Below, piece by piece: positions 31,999 through 41,359 of a stretch of DNA of 64,000 bases. A program made the translations under genes and the position numbers. The notes beneath the pieces are model-generated. The model was given only the letters and a program-made list of their open reading frames with translations. It was not told the origin of the DNA and ran no database searches. Each line of letters starts with the position of its first letter. Within the stretch, counting starts at the first letter, position 1. This stretch comes from Paenibacillus sedimenti (GTDB lineage: Bacteria > Bacillota > Bacilli > Paenibacillales > NBRC-103111), in assembly GCF_014534655.1 (NCBI RefSeq), contig NZ_JACVVD010000003.1, forward strand, positions 744,001 through 808,000. The letters are read 5' to 3'.

Positions 31999-33869
31999 TG
32001 GTGTTCCCCCTCTGTAGAATTTGCGGCAGTTAGTTTTTGAACAGGTATAGAAATGATTACCCTGGTCCCTGCCCCTTGGATGCTTTCAATGTCTATCCCA
32101 TACTCTTGTCCATAAATCAGCTTCATTCTCTGGTTAATGTTTCTTAAACCAATACTGTTATGCCCGTCCCCAGGATAAGGCGTATCTTCGATTTCATCAG
32201 CAGAATTGATAATTTGCAATAGTTTGTCTATTTCGTCCTTTGCGATCCCGACTCCGTTATCCTCAATGATGATTCTTATCTTCTGACCCTCAAGTTTACC
32301 TGAAATTTTAATGATCCCATTTGCACCCTTGGGTTCAATGCCATGACTGACAGCGTTTTCTACAACTGGCTGCAGAATGAGCTTCAATATGCGGTGTTCC
32401 TTCACTTCTTCATCCATTTCTATTTCATAATTTAAAAATTCGCGGAATCTCAGTTTTTGAATATCCAGATAACAAACCAGCACTTCCATTTCATCTTTGA
32501 TAATGGTTAATTTGTTTTTAGCGTTTAAACTGTATCGCATGATTCTAGCTAAACTTTTGGATGCTGTATTGATCTCGGGTACTTTATGTACGACCGCCAT
32601 GCTGCTGATGATTTGTAAGGTATTGTAAATAAAATGAGGATTGATTTGCGCTTGCAGATATTTAAATTCCGCATCTTTTCGGGCAAGCTTCTCTTCATAT
32701 TTTTCCAAAATTAGGGTTTTTATCGTAAAAACCATCGTATTAAAGCTCCTGACAAGCTGGCCCAATTCATCATTGGAAGCATACTCGAGTTCAAAATCAA
32801 AGTTGCCAACTTTGACATTGTTAATCCCTTTCTTTAATTTGTGGATCGGTTTGAACATGAGCTTCGAGAAAGCATAGGCTATACCTACTGCAAATAACAG
32901 AGCTACCAATCCAAGCAGCAAGTCAAAAAGCACTAATTGGTTAGCGACCTTCGTTATTTCAGTGTAGGGAGTAAATGTTAACAGCTTCCACCCCGTAACC
33001 ATGGAAGTGCTGAAAGAAATCAGATATTTTTTATTAGATAGGATGGCTGTAAATTTGCCTGTGGCTGCATGTTGCGTTATTTCTTGCTCAATTACTGCTA
33101 TATCCTTGTCCTCAACCTTCATGTTATCGGCGTAGATTGCCTTTCCCTTCCCGTCAAGAAATAACACGCCCGTTGTTTCGCCCAGATTCACCTTATCGAC
33201 AATGCTGTTAAGAGAATCTATCGATAAGTCAATGAGGATAACGCCGTAAGGTTCCCTATTAATCTGATCCATATTTTTCAGTAATCTCGAATAGGAGATT
33301 ACTTCTTTGTTATAGTTAAGCTGATAAGGTTTGTGCGGCGCTGAAATTATGGTACGTCCATCGGCGGCTACTGTTTCTTTATACCAGCTCTCACCTGTCG
33401 GGTCATAGTCAAGCTTATTCGTTCCGTTCAATGCATAGGAAAAAAATTTGTCTTTGGAGTTGTAGATGTAAATACTATTAAAATCCTTTCTTAAAAACAT
33501 TAATCGTTGGAAAAAGTTTTGTACGACCTTCAATGCGTTATACTCATCGCTAATGCTAGCGAAGGTTTTCGTTGATAACACTTGCTTGATGCTGTTATTG
33601 GAATCAGCATAATCCGATTCGGCATAAATGGACTGGATAATGCGATCCACCTGATCCAAATTATCCTCAAATCCTGTATTGATATTGTCTACCAGTCTCA
33701 CGGCGTTGTTGGTTGCTTGAGTCTCATATAAATTACGGGAATATAAGTTGGAGAAAAAACTGGAGCCGGCAATAATCAGGATAACGATGGCAAGCACGCC
33801 ATAAAATATTTTATTAAATATGCTAAGATCAGAAACTGCCTTCTTATATAATTTATGAAGCCCTCTCAT
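31995..33869 (-). CDS. YesM-type sensor histidine kinase (pair 2)
   Basis: A 624-residue kinase. Helices at about 20-40 and 312-335 flank an extracellular dCache-like sensor. A HAMP domain (about 337-390), phospho-acceptor His412 (QINPHFIYNTL) and an ATPase domain (LQPVVENAVSHGIEPKG, IEDNGVGI, GLRNINQR) follow. The ATG at 33869 gives the standard N-terminus MRGLHKLYKKAV and has GGGAGAG 10 nt upstream; the frame upstream lacks a ribosome site. It is probably the sensor for the oligosaccharide taken up by importer 2. Confidence 0.92.
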   Translation of the reverse strand: MRGLHKLYKKAVSDLSIFNKIFYGVLAIVILIIAGSSFFSNLYSRNLYETQATNNAVRLVDNINTGFEDNLDQVDRIIQSIYAESDYADSNNSIKQVLSTKTFASISDEYNALKVVQNFFQRLMFLRKDFNSIYIYNSKDKFFSYALNGTNKLDYDPTGESWYKETVAADGRTIISAPHKPYQLNYNKEVISYSRLLKNMDQINREPYGVILIDLSIDSLNSIVDKVNLGETTGVLFLDGKGKAIYADNMKVEDKDIAVIEQEITQHAATGKFTAILSNKKYLISFSTSMVTGWKLLTFTPYTEITKVANQLVLFDLLLGLVALLFAVGIAYAFSKLMFKPIHKLKKGINNVKVGNFDFELEYASNDELGQLVRSFNTMVFTIKTLILEKYEEKLARKDAEFKYLQAQINPHFIYNTLQIISSMAVVHKVPEINTASKSLARIMRYSLNAKNKLTIIKDEMEVLVCYLDIQKLRFREFLNYEIEMDEEVKEHRILKLILQPVVENAVSHGIEPKGANGIIKISGKLEGQKIRIIIEDNGVGIAKDEIDKLLQIINSADEIEDTPYPGDGHNSIGLRNINQRMKLIYGQEYGIDIESIQGAGTRVIISIPVQKLTAANSTEGEHQ

Positions 33870-33943
33870 TCGTAAGTCACTCTCCCGCAAAGTAAAACTT
33901 GTATTTTCAGTGTAACAGAAAATAAAATAAAATGAGTCCCGAC

Positions 33944-33988
33944 AAAAAAAGAAAGACCCAGACACTCAAATGTAGTGTTCAGGTCTTT
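33944..33988 (-). terminator. Rho-independent terminator after haloperoxidase-like gene
   Basis: Minus strand: AAAGACC..ACACT and AGTGT..GGTCTTT form an interrupted stem, followed by TTTCTTTTTTTG. It lies about 30 nt past the stop at 34017. Confidence 0.75.
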
Positions 33989-34016
33989 AGCAATGTATTC
34001 GTCTTGCCGGTCTAGG

Positions 34017-35618
34017 TCAGACAGTTATTTTAGTTCCGTCAAACTTGGTTAAGGAAAATCCTTTGAAAGGCTCATTATAGGTGGATTTATACTCACGCAA
34101 GATCCCTATGGCTACCGCTTCCCCCAGCTTTAGTCCTTCCTTTCCATCAGTACGCCAGTGAATACCGGCATATTCGCGTCCGTGGCAAACTCTGGAGGCG
34201 AGCTTATTCAATTCTCCTCCTATCGTTAATGGCCGCCCGGAATAGGGAACCAGAGAAAGCCCGTCGGGACTGGCTACAACCGGATCGGGAATGACAAACG
34301 ATTCCTTAAAGAATGCTTTTAACATCGTCACCTGTGCTCCAACAAAAGCGGCGTGTCCTGACGGATAGGCCGGATGAGCGGGGCAACCTTCCGCATAAGC
34401 ACAGGGAAGCAGATATGTGCCATACCTGCTAAACACTTCTGAAACAGCTTGAGAATGAAGCAATTCCGGATTAATCGGGTAATCTGCGGCTCCTCTCAAT
34501 TGGTTGTGGACACGCCCTCCGAACTCTTCAGGCCGGATACGTCTATGGACGAGATACTTTTGGAACCATGCTGCCTCTAAAGCGGGGCGTGCCGCCCGAG
34601 CCACAAAATCCAAAATATGCGGTGCTCCGAAGGTACAGAAGCCGGCCTGAGTTGCCGAATTCAAATAAGGGTTGGCCGGGTCTAGGGCTTCAGCGCCATA
34701 ACTAAGGAGAATCAGACAGGCACCCAAACCGCTTTGATAAGAGTAGTCGGTATGGACCCATTCGGCCAAATCACGGCCATTTCGAATATACCGAGGGATG
34801 GGGTCATATACGTTTGCAGTTAGTGGGGCCAATCCATTCTGGATGTTCAACCATTCCCGATACAAAGTCAAATGATTATCATCGGCCACCGTTGTGCGGT
34901 TACGTTGGGCAATTTTTGTCCCCCCGTAGGGGATATCCTTCCATAAAAACTGGGAAATCATGGGGCCGACTCCATCGCCAGGGATATCGTCACGAAATAA
35001 TGTACCTGTGGTAACCCTCCCATCTATCTTCGGTCCGCGGAAGGTTGAAAGATTCGAAATCTCTGACGCTGCGGCAAGCGTAAGCGGATTGTTTTCGTAT
35101 GCTTGAAAAGGAATATCCCGCGTCAGCGCCCTCCAGTAAAGCTCGACCATTTCACCAGCCATCTCGGCACTGCTGAACGCCGGTGGTGCTGCAATAGCCA
35201 ACTGATGACTATCAGGTCCAGCCAATTCGAAGGCATATGCGGCTTGAGGATCGACAAGTTTAAGGAGACCGCCAAGTGGAATATCTTCAAAATCTTCCAT
35301 ATCGCCGGTTTTTAAGGCATGGATAAAAGCCCCATATGCTTTCAGGTCTACCTCCCCGAGCTTATTATGCGGCAATCCTTTAGTGAACACGGCAATTTTT
35401 TGGGGATATCTACTTTCATCTCCGTTACATGGATGGCCTGGCAGCAGCCGGTTCTTTTGGAAAATCGCTCTTTGCAAACGAATTCGAAAAGCTTTATTAC
35501 GTCGTCTCGCAGGTGTTAAAGGTCCAATTTCACATGACTTCATTGTCTTTTGACGTTTCCTGCGCCCAACTGCGCTCCTATATATAAAGTCGGAACCCTT
35601 TCGTATAATATCTCCCAC
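34017..35618 (-). CDS. Vanadium-dependent haloperoxidase/PAP2-like protein
   Basis: A 533-residue protein of the vanadium haloperoxidase-acid phosphatase superfamily. The oxyanion-binding residues are visible: KYLVHRRIRPEEFGG (Lys and Arg), YPSGHAAFVGA (Ser, Gly, His) and SRVCHGREYAGIHWRTDG (Arg, His). No signal peptide is evident, though the N-terminus is basic. The start is a GTG at 35618 with GGAGG 9-10 nt upstream; a later ATG at 35543 is possible. Family members oxidise halides with hydrogen peroxide or hydrolyse phosphate; the substrate here is not deducible. It is not part of the sugar operons. Confidence 0.82.
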   Translation of the reverse strand: MGDIIRKGSDFIYRSAVGRRKRQKTMKSCEIGPLTPARRRNKAFRIRLQRAIFQKNRLLPGHPCNGDESRYPQKIAVFTKGLPHNKLGEVDLKAYGAFIHALKTGDMEDFEDIPLGGLLKLVDPQAAYAFELAGPDSHQLAIAAPPAFSSAEMAGEMVELYWRALTRDIPFQAYENNPLTLAAASEISNLSTFRGPKIDGRVTTGTLFRDDIPGDGVGPMISQFLWKDIPYGGTKIAQRNRTTVADDNHLTLYREWLNIQNGLAPLTANVYDPIPRYIRNGRDLAEWVHTDYSYQSGLGACLILLSYGAEALDPANPYLNSATQAGFCTFGAPHILDFVARAARPALEAAWFQKYLVHRRIRPEEFGGRVHNQLRGAADYPINPELLHSQAVSEVFSRYGTYLLPCAYAEGCPAHPAYPSGHAAFVGAQVTMLKAFFKESFVIPDPVVASPDGLSLVPYSGRPLTIGGELNKLASRVCHGREYAGIHWRTDGKEGLKLGEAVAIGILREYKSTYNEPFKGFSLTKFDGTKITV

Positions 35619-35754
35619 TTTGCAGCCCCTCCTCATTATCCTTATGTAACATACGGCAGAGACCCAGAAAATGGAAGGGCGGTAGCGGATATTCAAAACT
35701 GGTTCCTTGGACGAAATTTATCAGATGCCACGCCAGTCAGCCTAATTTGCGTCC

Positions 35755-36337
35755 TTAGTTTTTTACAGCTCCAGAATCTATTGCAGTTGAATTAAAACCT
35801 TTTACTATCAACCATATTGGAAAAATGATTTCAAATAATGCCCCCGGAATATACAGGATCATTCCTATATCATAACCGAAAATCGCTGAACAACCACTTG
35901 CTAACAAAGCAACATATCCGATAAGGCCAATGACTGATATAAATCGTGGAATTAATTTCGATTTATATAATAAATAACAAAATATTAGACTACCCAAGCT
36001 AAGAACTAACATAGCCAATTCAAAAGCCATATAATGTCCTTTAATTGCTACATTCCCTACAGTTTGAAAATACGAATCACCCGCAGCTCCTGCGGTTATA
36101 TATTCTTCACTTAATGTTATGAGTACTAGCGGGCTGAGCAAACTCACAATGAGAAGTGCAGACTCAATGATCCTGGAACCAAAGTACCCAAGTGCTATAG
36201 CTTCATTATGTTGTTTTAAAATTGGAAAGATTAACATGGCTATGCCAACAACTGCTGCGGAGTTAATTAGCTCAAAGAATATTGCAAAACCTGGCCGGTT
36301 ATAACTGTCTATGCCGCTTGCTCAATTTAGAAGTCAT
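35755..36337 (-). pseudogene. Truncated DUF4386 membrane protein
   Basis: From an in-frame ATG at 36237 the frame gives 160 residues (MLIFPILKQHNEAIALGYF..). It clearly parallels residues 70 onward of the intact DUF4386 protein at 39222-39911. Coding similarity continues upstream of that ATG (FAIFFELINSAAVVGIA) until a TGA. An ATG at 36337 in another frame encodes MTSKLSKRHRQL, like a family N-terminus. About 60 residues, including the first membrane helix, appear to be lost with a frame change. Probably non-functional; an internal start making a short protein is possible. Confidence 0.65.
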
Positions 36338-36406
36338 TATATCTGCAATTTGGTATTAGCGTATAGATACTAAAGTATTGTTTTAGGGTTTTGGGGTATT
36401 GTTGGG

Positions 36407-39190
36407 CTACAACAAACCCAACTCGCGGGCACGTGCTACAGCTTCGGTGCGCCTTTGGACCTGTAGTTTGCCAAAGATATTCCGATTGTGCCCTTTAACT
36501 GAACTCAAGGCGAGGAAAAGCCGCTCGCTAATCTCATGATTCGAGAGTCCTTGGGCAATGAGTTGCAGGACTTCTAACTCTCGCACGCTCAATGGCTCGA
36601 AAAGGGGCTTGGCAGGGGGCAAATATGATTTGTCTTCGCTCTGCTGCTCCTCAGCTTCAAACACAACCAGCAGTTTATCTATATAGTCCGGTTTAATCCC
36701 ATGAGCAGCTGCATCGGACAATAGCCTAACCATCGGCATACCTTCGTCTACGAAAATACGGATAAAGCCGCCCGGCTCTGCCAGCGTCAGCGCGTCACCT
36801 ATAAGTTGCATAGCCTTGTCCTTGACGCCATGCAAATGTAGAGCAACCGCCTGTAGAACCATCACCTTGAGCCGTTCATCCTCCCAGCCCTTTGCCTCCA
36901 ACTGTTGGCGCAATGGCTCCAGCACCGCAAGTGCTGAGTACGTTTCTCCCTGGGCTAAGTATACCCGCGCCTGGCTGATTGGGAGTTCGTACGTCTGAGC
37001 CAGATGCGCTGCTGCCGTCAGATTTCCCTGGTGAAGCAATGTAAGCACTTGTGCGGCTTTAATCTCTGACAACCGATTCAGGAAGTTATGCTGGCGCACG
37101 GACTGATCGGCCTTAGCTAAAGCAGCGGCCGCGCCGGCCACATCTCCATTGACAAGCTTCAGACGGGCTAGAAATACCTCACAGGCAATGAATCCTTCCG
37201 TGTTCTCTATCAGCCGTGCCAGTCGGGCGCTCTGTTGCCCGTGATGTAGAGCGGCATCGAGGTCGTTCCATTCGTAGCATACTCGGGCCAGGCCAAGATG
37301 CGCTTCGCAGATAGCCGGCAGAGGCAGATCACCTGCCAATTGCACGACGCGCCGGTAGCTCCGATCCGCCATATAGAGCCGGTTCTGAGCTTCCTCCAAA
37401 TTGCCCAAGCCGATTGTTGCCATTATGGTGATGCTGTTATCCCCAATCGCCTGGCTGCTAGATAAAGCTTCGGTATAAGCCTGGCTGGCAGCGACCCGAT
37501 CTCCCTGGAGCTGGCACGCAACCCCCAGCATCCAGGCAGCGGCAGTGCGAACAGGCAGGTTGTCGGGGCGCAGATACTCCAGGGCGCGTCGCGATTGGGC
37601 AATGATGGTTTCTACCTGGTGCTGGTTGACAGCCAACATAGCCCGTATGGGGGCAATATATCCTACAAGGTCTTTGGTCTTGTCATCTGGCTCGGTACCT
37701 TGCAGGACTGCCTCAGCAGCTTGTAGTTTTTGTTCGATGCCTGTCGGTTGGCCGGCAATCATTAACGCAGCCAACGCGGCCCATGTGGCGGCAATAAGTC
37801 CAACAAGGTCTTTGGTCTTATCGTCCGACTCGGCACCTTGCATGGCCGCTTCTGCAGCCTGCAGTTTTTGTTCGATGCCGGTTGGTTTGCCGGCAATCAC
37901 TAATACCGAAGCATACATTACCCACAACGAAGGCCTAGCATCCAGTACTTCCGCCCGCAGCGACTCCAGCCAATTCAGTACAGGGGCAACCGCGCCGCGA
38001 AGGTGCAGGGGCATTCCTTCTCCTTCAAGCAGTCGCGCGGCGCGCTCAACATCATTGGAAACAACGGCATGGTGAAAAGCTTCAATCTCCAGACCATTGT
38101 CTTCATACCATTCGCTAGCACGTTTGTGAAGTTCGGCCACGCCTCTCCCCTCATCCCATGAAGAAGAGATAGTACTCTGTTGCAATCGCTGCCGCAGCAA
38201 ATCAGCAAAAAGATGGTGATATCGGTACCAACGCCGCTCGTTATCCAAGGGGACGATGAACAGGTTGGTGCGTTCGAGATATTTTAGAGTTTCTTGTCCG
38301 GAAGATGTGGGGTCGAGCAGAACAGCATCACAAAGAGGACCGCACAGACGGTCGAGGATAGACGTGCTTAACAAGAAAGTCTGAACGATTTCGGGCTGAT
38401 GTTGCAAAACTTCTTCAACCAGATAGTCCAGAACGAAATGGTGGCTGCCGGTGAAAGATTGGATAAAGCTGGCGGCGTCTTTATGTCCATGCATGGATAT
38501 CGCAGCTAATTGAAGGCCGGCAATCCATCCTTCAGTGCGGGTTTCCAAGGCGGCAATATCTTCCGATGAAAGGTTTAGGCCCATCACCTGGTTGAGAAAT
38601 CCGGCAGCTTCGAAGGAGGTAAACCGCAAGTCTGCGCTGCGCAGTTCGGTCAGTTTGCCCCGGACGCGTAACCGAGACAGTGGCAGATTCGGGTCTTCGC
38701 GAGTAATGATAACCAGGTGCATCTGTGGCGGCAGGTGCTCGAGCAGAAAGGTGAGTGCATCATTAACCGGTTTGGCATCAATAACGTGGAAGTCGTCAAG
38801 GACAAGGACGAAATTGTCCGGGATGGTGGTAATTTCATTGAGCAGGATCGTCAGAATCGATTCGGTTGACGGTGGCTGAGGGGATTGGAGCACAGCAAAC
38901 ACGCCTTCTCCTATATTCGCCGCAATCGTCTGTAATGCAGCAACGAGGTAAGTAAGAAGGCGTGTAGCGTCGTTATCCATTTCATCCAGCGACAGCCAGG
39001 CGACCGGTCGCTCGCAACCGGCGAGCCATTCGCTGACCAGTGTGGTTTTACCAAAGCCGGCTGAGGCAGAGATGAGGGTCAGTTTGCGGTGCAGCCCCTC
39101 GTTCAGCCGCTCAATCAGACGAGAGCGTAATACCACTTTATTCCGGCGCGGGGGGATATATAGTTTAGTGGATAAAATTGGCATATTCAT
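36407..39190 (-). CDS. MalT-type (LAL) LuxR-family transcriptional regulator
   Basis: A 927-residue STAND ATPase regulator. The nucleotide-binding domain has Walker A SAGFGKTTLVSEW (about 43-55) and Walker B VLVLDDFHVI (Asp132/133). A winged-helix/helical linker and a long TPR-like region (about 350-800) follow, and the C-terminal LuxR HTH is at about 862-927 (LSVRELEVLQLIAQGLSNHEI). Residues in the TPR-like part form a tandem 46-residue duplication (see 37619-37894). It lies between two DUF4386 genes. No clear ribosome site precedes the ATG. Its signal is unknown; its composition looks somewhat more GC-rich than the neighbours. Confidence 0.9.
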   Translation of the reverse strand: MNMPILSTKLYIPPRRNKVVLRSRLIERLNEGLHRKLTLISASAGFGKTTLVSEWLAGCERPVAWLSLDEMDNDATRLLTYLVAALQTIAANIGEGVFAVLQSPQPPSTESILTILLNEITTIPDNFVLVLDDFHVIDAKPVNDALTFLLEHLPPQMHLVIITREDPNLPLSRLRVRGKLTELRSADLRFTSFEAAGFLNQVMGLNLSSEDIAALETRTEGWIAGLQLAAISMHGHKDAASFIQSFTGSHHFVLDYLVEEVLQHQPEIVQTFLLSTSILDRLCGPLCDAVLLDPTSSGQETLKYLERTNLFIVPLDNERRWYRYHHLFADLLRQRLQQSTISSSWDEGRGVAELHKRASEWYEDNGLEIEAFHHAVVSNDVERAARLLEGEGMPLHLRGAVAPVLNWLESLRAEVLDARPSLWVMYASVLVIAGKPTGIEQKLQAAEAAMQGAESDDKTKDLVGLIAATWAALAALMIAGQPTGIEQKLQAAEAVLQGTEPDDKTKDLVGYIAPIRAMLAVNQHQVETIIAQSRRALEYLRPDNLPVRTAAAWMLGVACQLQGDRVAASQAYTEALSSSQAIGDNSITIMATIGLGNLEEAQNRLYMADRSYRRVVQLAGDLPLPAICEAHLGLARVCYEWNDLDAALHHGQQSARLARLIENTEGFIACEVFLARLKLVNGDVAGAAAALAKADQSVRQHNFLNRLSEIKAAQVLTLLHQGNLTAAAHLAQTYELPISQARVYLAQGETYSALAVLEPLRQQLEAKGWEDERLKVMVLQAVALHLHGVKDKAMQLIGDALTLAEPGGFIRIFVDEGMPMVRLLSDAAAHGIKPDYIDKLLVVFEAEEQQSEDKSYLPPAKPLFEPLSVRELEVLQLIAQGLSNHEISERLFLALSSVKGHNRNIFGKLQVQRRTEAVARARELGLL
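37619..37894 (-). repeat. 138-bp tandem duplication inside LAL regulator
   Basis: Two adjacent 138-bp units (37757-37894 and 37619-37756) encode AGxPTGIEQKLQAAEA and DDKTKDLVG in register, a 46-residue period. The nucleotide match is high but not perfect, so the duplication is recent but not brand new. Confidence 0.85.
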
Positions 39191-39221
39191 AGATCAAATA
39201 TAACACTGCAGTTCCCCGCCA

Positions 39222-39911
39222 TCAACTTAATTCCAAGCTCGATGATTTATTGAATCCTTTAACTATGAGCCATACCGCTAGAATCATTTCATTAGCTGCT
39301 ATTGGCACCGCCAATAGCCCCCAAACAGAAATTTGTTCAACTACACCGAACATTACTAACAAGGCATTAATAAAAACAAGCGTTGCCCCTGTCATACCCA
39401 AGATGGGTATAAACCTGGGTACGAGCTTGGATTTATAAAATATATAACTGTACATCATCGTGTTGATGCCCAGCATGAAAAGAGGCCCAAGCATAAAGGT
39501 CCAGTCATGTACGGCTTTTAATAATGTACCTGAAACTTGATAAGAGGCGATATCCGGAGCCGATGCTGCTGCATATTCCTGGCTTAAGGACAACAGAGAC
39601 AGTACGCTGATTATACCAATAGTAATAATAACGGCTTCAAGAAACCTGAAGCAAACATGCCAAAGAGCAATTGTTTCATTATATTTTCTTAAAATTGGAA
39701 ACATTGTAGTTGCAGTACCAACCGCTGAAACGACAAGAATTAACTCCATAAGCGCTCCCAGTATCACCTGATTGGCATGTTCGGAACCTTTCATCAGGTA
39801 ATCCGGACCATTTAGGATAGGATCGTATAAAAGAAGACCTATTATCGCCGTAACCGCCGCAAGTATAAATAATACCCCCACAATTATTGCACTCTTCCTG
39901 TTAGTATTCAT
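39222..39911 (-). CDS. DUF4386 family membrane protein
   Basis: A 229-residue protein with about six hydrophobic helices, starting MNTNRKSAIIVGVLFILAAV. The domain is widespread in Firmicutes and has no assigned function. The ATG at 39911 has AAGGAG at 9 nt; the ATG at 39920 overlaps that site and is unlikely. A truncated paralogue lies on the other side of the LAL regulator, which suggests a past duplication around that gene. Confidence 0.85.
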   Translation of the reverse strand: MNTNRKSAIIVGVLFILAAVTAIIGLLLYDPILNGPDYLMKGSEHANQVILGALMELILVVSAVGTATTMFPILRKYNETIALWHVCFRFLEAVIITIGIISVLSLLSLSQEYAAASAPDIASYQVSGTLLKAVHDWTFMLGPLFMLGINTMMYSYIFYKSKLVPRFIPILGMTGATLVFINALLVMFGVVEQISVWGLLAVPIAANEMILAVWLIVKGFNKSSSLELS

Positions 39912-39976
39912 TTTGTTCATCTCCTTTTTAGATATACGCCTTCTTCATCCCGCTCCGTTATATTGTCCCTCTTCTC

Positions 39977-40378
39977 TCAGCGCCACCGATCTCCGTGCTT
40001 CTTCACATAGTGTTTAAACACATAGCGCCAAGGAATGACGAAAGGAACAATCACGACCACCAAGCAGTCTGAGGCAATCGCCCTGGTGGACTCGTCCATT
40101 TGACCGGTTGACCACAATGGAACAGCTACGACGATCAGCCAGATCGACTTCCAAACCAATTCCCATAGAAGCAAAGGCAGCATCTGCAGCGGATACCGCA
40201 GCCCCAGGACTGACAGAGCCGAAAAGGCGGCCAGCATGCAGGCGACGACTCCTTCCTTCAGTTCCCACGGCTCTTCTTGGTGGATGACTCCAGGCCATAC
40301 CACGATACTGAGCCCCACGACGATTAGAAGATACATCGCCCTCAGCAAATAAAGACGAAACAACGAGACCTCGTTCAT
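39977..40378 (-). CDS. Hypothetical four-helix membrane protein
   Basis: A 133-residue protein with hydrophobic stretches at about 12-30, 43-60, 66-88 and 103-118 and a basic C-terminus (KHYVKKHGDRWR). GGAG lies 10 nt before the ATG. I do not recognise the family. It lies between the MDR oxidoreductase and the DUF4386 gene on the same strand, with short gaps that allow co-transcription. Confidence 0.7.
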   Translation of the reverse strand: MNEVSLFRLYLLRAMYLLIVVGLSIVVWPGVIHQEEPWELKEGVVACMLAAFSALSVLGLRYPLQMLPLLLWELVWKSIWLIVVAVPLWSTGQMDESTRAIASDCLVVVIVPFVIPWRYVFKHYVKKHGDRWR

Positions 40379-40402
40379 ATTTGTTTATCTCCCTTTTTGA
40401 AT

Positions 40403-41311
40403 TTATTTCATTACTGTTATGACCACGTTCCCCTTTTTGTGCTTTTTCTCTACATATCTATGAGCCTCGGGAATTTGTTCTAACGGATAGGTTCTATCGA
40501 TAACCGGTTTTATTTTTCCTCCCTCAATAAGCTCCTTCAGAAAGACTAGATCTTCAACACGAGGCTTTTGTGACATATCCACATTCACACATTTTCCATT
40601 CGAACGAAGCGCATTCTTGCATGTTATTTTTGTGATTTTCGATATTTTTTTCCCAACGGCATCAAAGATTAAATCATAACGTTCCCCACTCGCTGTGAAT
40701 TCCTGTTTCGTATAATCAATTACCCTATCGGCTCCTATAGATTGCACCAACGCAAGATTCGTGGTACTGCAGACCCCTGTTACATCCGCCCCATAATATT
40801 TGGCAAGCTGTACCGCATAAGTACCTACACTTCCAGAAGCTCCATAAACAAGAACCTTCATTCCACTCGCGATTTTTCCTTTCCTAAGAAAATTCAACGC
40901 GGTTATTCCTCCAACGGGAACAGCGGCAGCCTCCTCATAGGTCATATTGCTCGGTTTAATGGTCACCATTCCATCTTCAGGCAGACATTTATACTCGGCA
41001 TATGCACCAAAGCCAATACCACAGAACGCAAAAACTTGGTCACCTTTCTTAAATCGTTTTACATCTTTGCCTGCTGCTTCAACTTCCCCAGCTAATTCAA
41101 ACCCTAATATCGTTACTTTTTTGGGTCTTAAGAGACCATTGTAAAGTCTTGCAAGGAATGGGTCAGCCTTTCGCATGCGCCAGTCCCCTGCTGTTACCGT
41201 TGTCGCAACTATTTTGACCAGTATTTCATTGTCCTTGGGTGTAGGTTTTTGTAACTCTTTCAGATGAAGAACATCTGGCGATCCGTATTTGGTGTATACA
41301 ATTGCTCTCAA
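40403..41311 (-). CDS. Medium-chain NAD(P)-dependent oxidoreductase (quinone reductase type)
   Basis: A 302-residue zinc-free MDR protein. It has an N-terminal GroES-like domain ([20 protein letters not shown]) and a Rossmann domain with [23 protein letters not shown] (about 145-167). The start is a TTG at 41311 with GGAGG 7 nt upstream; the longer frame would place this site inside the gene. Such enzymes reduce quinones or enones. No partner suggests the substrate. Confidence 0.88.
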   Translation of the reverse strand: MRAIVYTKYGSPDVLHLKELQKPTPKDNEILVKIVATTVTAGDWRMRKADPFLARLYNGLLRPKKVTILGFELAGEVEAAGKDVKRFKKGDQVFAFCGIGFGAYAEYKCLPEDGMVTIKPSNMTYEEAAAVPVGGITALNFLRKGKIASGMKVLVYGASGSVGTYAVQLAKYYGADVTGVCSTTNLALVQSIGADRVIDYTKQEFTASGERYDLIFDAVGKKISKITKITCKNALRSNGKCVNVDMSQKPRVEDLVFLKELIEGGKIKPVIDRTYPLEQIPEAHRYVEKKHKKGNVVITVMK

Positions 41312-41359
41312 ATTTGTCCCTCCCAATGATTACCAATTGCAATAAGCAGATCTGCCCCA

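Noticed and set aside
559-33869. Hyaluronan/chondroitin degradation as the role of the PL8-GH88 set
   Set aside because: No sulfatase, hexosaminidase or PTS genes are present, while GH38 and GH5 fit xanthan better. Not fully excluded.
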